This document shows, in pieces, positions 22,658 through 23,722 of a stretch of DNA of 23,722 nt (position 1 is the first letter of the stretch; the number at the start of each line of letters is the position of its first letter). The notes under the pieces were generated by a model. The model had not been told where the DNA came from. It ran no database searches and was given only the letters and a program-made list of their open reading frames with translations. The stretch comes from an uncultured Clostridium sp. (GTDB taxonomy: Bacteria > Bacillota > Clostridia > Clostridiales > Clostridiaceae). The stretch spans positions 1-23,722 of the forward strand of contig CAKVFO010000043.1 of the NCBI GenBank assembly GCA_934746785.1, written 5' to 3'. A program made the translations under genes and the position numbers.

Positions 22658-22683
22658 AAGGATAGATTTTTTTGTCTATCCTT
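22658..22683 (+). terminator. intrinsic terminator of murC
   Basis: A 9-bp stem AAGGATAGA (22658-22666) with TCTATCCTT (22675-22683), 8-nt loop, followed by TATTTTTTTT. It is 10 nt past the murC stop. Confidence 0.93.
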
Positions 22684-22704
22684 TATTTTTTTTATATAAT
22701 TATA

Positions 22705-22752
22705 TTGCAGTTTAAAATTTATCACTTATACTTTAATTGTATTGGTTATACT
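22705..22752 (+). promoter_or_regulatory. candidate promoter region of the nucleoside phosphorylase gene
   Basis: Two TATACT hexamers (22727-22732 and 22747-22752) lie upstream of the gene. The first has TTGCAG 16 nt before it; neither has a strong -35. Confidence 0.3.
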
Positions 22753-22788
22753 GTTTAACAAGTTATATTTTTTAAAAGGAGGTTTCTT

Positions 22789-23607
22789 ATGGACTTACTT
22801 AAGAAAATTCAATCATCTTCTCAATATATATTAGAGAGAACTAATTATAAACCTACCATCGGTTTAATACTTGGCTCAGGGCTAGGTGATTTAGCAGACC
22901 TAATTGAAAATCCTGAATTCTATCCTTATGAAACAATACCAAACTTCCCTGTTTCGACAGTCGAAGGACACAAAAGCAGATTAGTAATTGGTACATTAAA
23001 AGGAAAAACTGTTGTTGCTATGCAAGGTAGATTTCACTACTATGAAGGATATAGTATGGATGAAGTCACTTTCCCTATAAGAGTAATGAAATTATTAGGA
23101 ATAGAAACTATTATAGTTACAAATGCTGCTGGAGCAGTTAATGTAGACTTTAAGCCTGGAGATCTTATGATTATAAACGATCATATAAATCTTTCTGGAA
23201 ATAACCCTTTAATAGGTAAAAATTTAAGTGATTTTGGGACAAGATTCCCAGATATGTCTAATGCATATAATAATGATTTAATTGAAAAGACTAAAGATAT
23301 AGCAAAAAAAATTAACATAGATGTAAAAGAAGGAGTTTATACTTTAATGACAGGACCTTCTTACGAAACACCAGCTGAAATAAGAATGGTAAGAACTTTA
23401 GGTGGAGATGCTGTTGGTATGTCTACTGTTCCTGAAGTAATCGTTGCTAATCATAGTGGAATGAATGTTATAGGTATATCATGTTTAACAAATATGGCAG
23501 CAGGAATACTTAAACAACCTTTAAACCATGAAGAAGTTATAGAAACATCTAATATGGCAAAAAACAAATTTATAAACCTTATGAGTTCTTTAATAGAATC
23601 TCTTTAG
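22789..23607 (+). CDS. punA: purine-nucleoside phosphorylase (trimeric type)
   Basis: 272 residues, normal for the trimeric family. It splits purine (deoxy)nucleosides with phosphate into base and (deoxy)ribose 1-phosphate, for salvage. Motifs: LILGSGLGDLAD with phosphate-binding Ser30, EGHKSRL (His61), QGRFHYYEG (81-83), TNAAGAVN, GPSYETPAEIRM with Glu193, and SCLTNMAAGI with Asn235. The Glu/Asn pair points to 6-oxopurines (inosine, guanosine) rather than methylthioadenosine. ATG with AAAGGAGG upstream; own terminator. In Bacillus the related gene is pupG. Confidence 0.95.
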   Translation: MDLLKKIQSSSQYILERTNYKPTIGLILGSGLGDLADLIENPEFYPYETIPNFPVSTVEGHKSRLVIGTLKGKTVVAMQGRFHYYEGYSMDEVTFPIRVMKLLGIETIIVTNAAGAVNVDFKPGDLMIINDHINLSGNNPLIGKNLSDFGTRFPDMSNAYNNDLIEKTKDIAKKINIDVKEGVYTLMTGPSYETPAEIRMVRTLGGDAVGMSTVPEVIVANHSGMNVIGISCLTNMAAGILKQPLNHEEVIETSNMAKNKFINLMSSLIESL

Positions 23608-23625
23608 AATTCTTAAAATAGCATT

Positions 23626-23651
23626 AGAGCAGCATCAGCTGCTCTTTTTTG
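23626..23651 (+). terminator. intrinsic terminator of the nucleoside phosphorylase gene
   Basis: An 8-bp stem AGAGCAGC (23626-23633) with GCTGCTCT (23638-23645), ATCA loop, followed by a T-run. It is 18 nt past the stop. Confidence 0.95.
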
Positions 23652-23660
23652 GTACTGTAT

Positions 23661-23707
23661 AAGTGTAGATGAAAGATCATAGAAATATGATTTATACATC
23701 TACACTT
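23661..23707. repeat. long hairpin at the right edge of the window
   Basis: AAGTGTAGATG (23661-23671) and CATCTACACTT (23697-23707) are perfect 11-nt arms; inside, ATCAT (23676-23680) and ATGAT (23687-23691) pair again. The tail is ATTTTAATTT on the plus strand. It may be a second terminator, or one for a gene converging from beyond the window. Confidence 0.55.
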
Positions 23708-23722
23708 ATTTTAATTTATAAT

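Overview
The window is a low-GC, AT-rich Firmicute chromosome segment, most likely a Clostridium sensu stricto species. The reasons are strong AGGAGG ribosome binding sites, frequent TTG/GTG starts, an endospore gene set (spoVG, spoVT, spoVB/yabM, yabP, yabQ) and a gene order that matches the Bacillus/Clostridium core cluster purR-spoVG-glmU-prs-pth-mfd-spoVT-yabM-yabN-yabO-yabP-yabQ-divIC-yabR-tRNAs. I saw no phage, insertion sequence or CRISPR array.

Layout, left to right. 1-373: four tRNA genes on the minus strand (Leu-UAA, elongator Met, initiator Met, Leu-UAA) behind a near-perfect sigma-A promoter. 374-821: intergenic, with terminators and the longest copy of a dispersed repeat. 822-2645: S1-domain protein, FtsB/DivIC-like protein, YabQ, YabP, S4 protein RqcP (all minus). 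2727-3002: HU. 3223-6788: MazG/YabN, SpoVB-like flippase, SpoVT. 7037-9489: two tandem PrsA-like foldase lipoproteins with matching promoters. 9581-13683: mfd and pth. 13760-16958: response regulator, histidine kinase and an HtrA-like protein as one translationally coupled operon. 17187-21061: prs, glmU, spoVG, purR. Only the right end reads on the plus strand: murC (21275-22648) and a purine nucleoside phosphorylase (22789-23607), divergent from purR.

The genes join nucleotide supply (PurR, PRPP synthetase, nucleoside phosphorylase), cell wall and division (GlmU, MurC, FtsB, SpoVB), translation and repair (Pth, RqcP, tRNAs, Mfd), envelope protein folding (PrsA pair) and sporulation. spoVG carries a recognisable sigma-H promoter.

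The parts most worth a second look are: (1) the HtrA-like protein in the two-component operon, which has lost the catalytic His and Ser and looks like a membrane-anchored pseudoprotease with a PDZ domain; (2) a family of about five related intergenic repeats, each starting right after the U-tract of a transcription terminator; (3) the PrsA pair, whose promoters and leader motif are duplicated along with the genes; (4) MazG with a decayed methylase domain; (5) the repeat-rich purR-murC divergent region. Several starts are corrected here from ribosome binding site positions.
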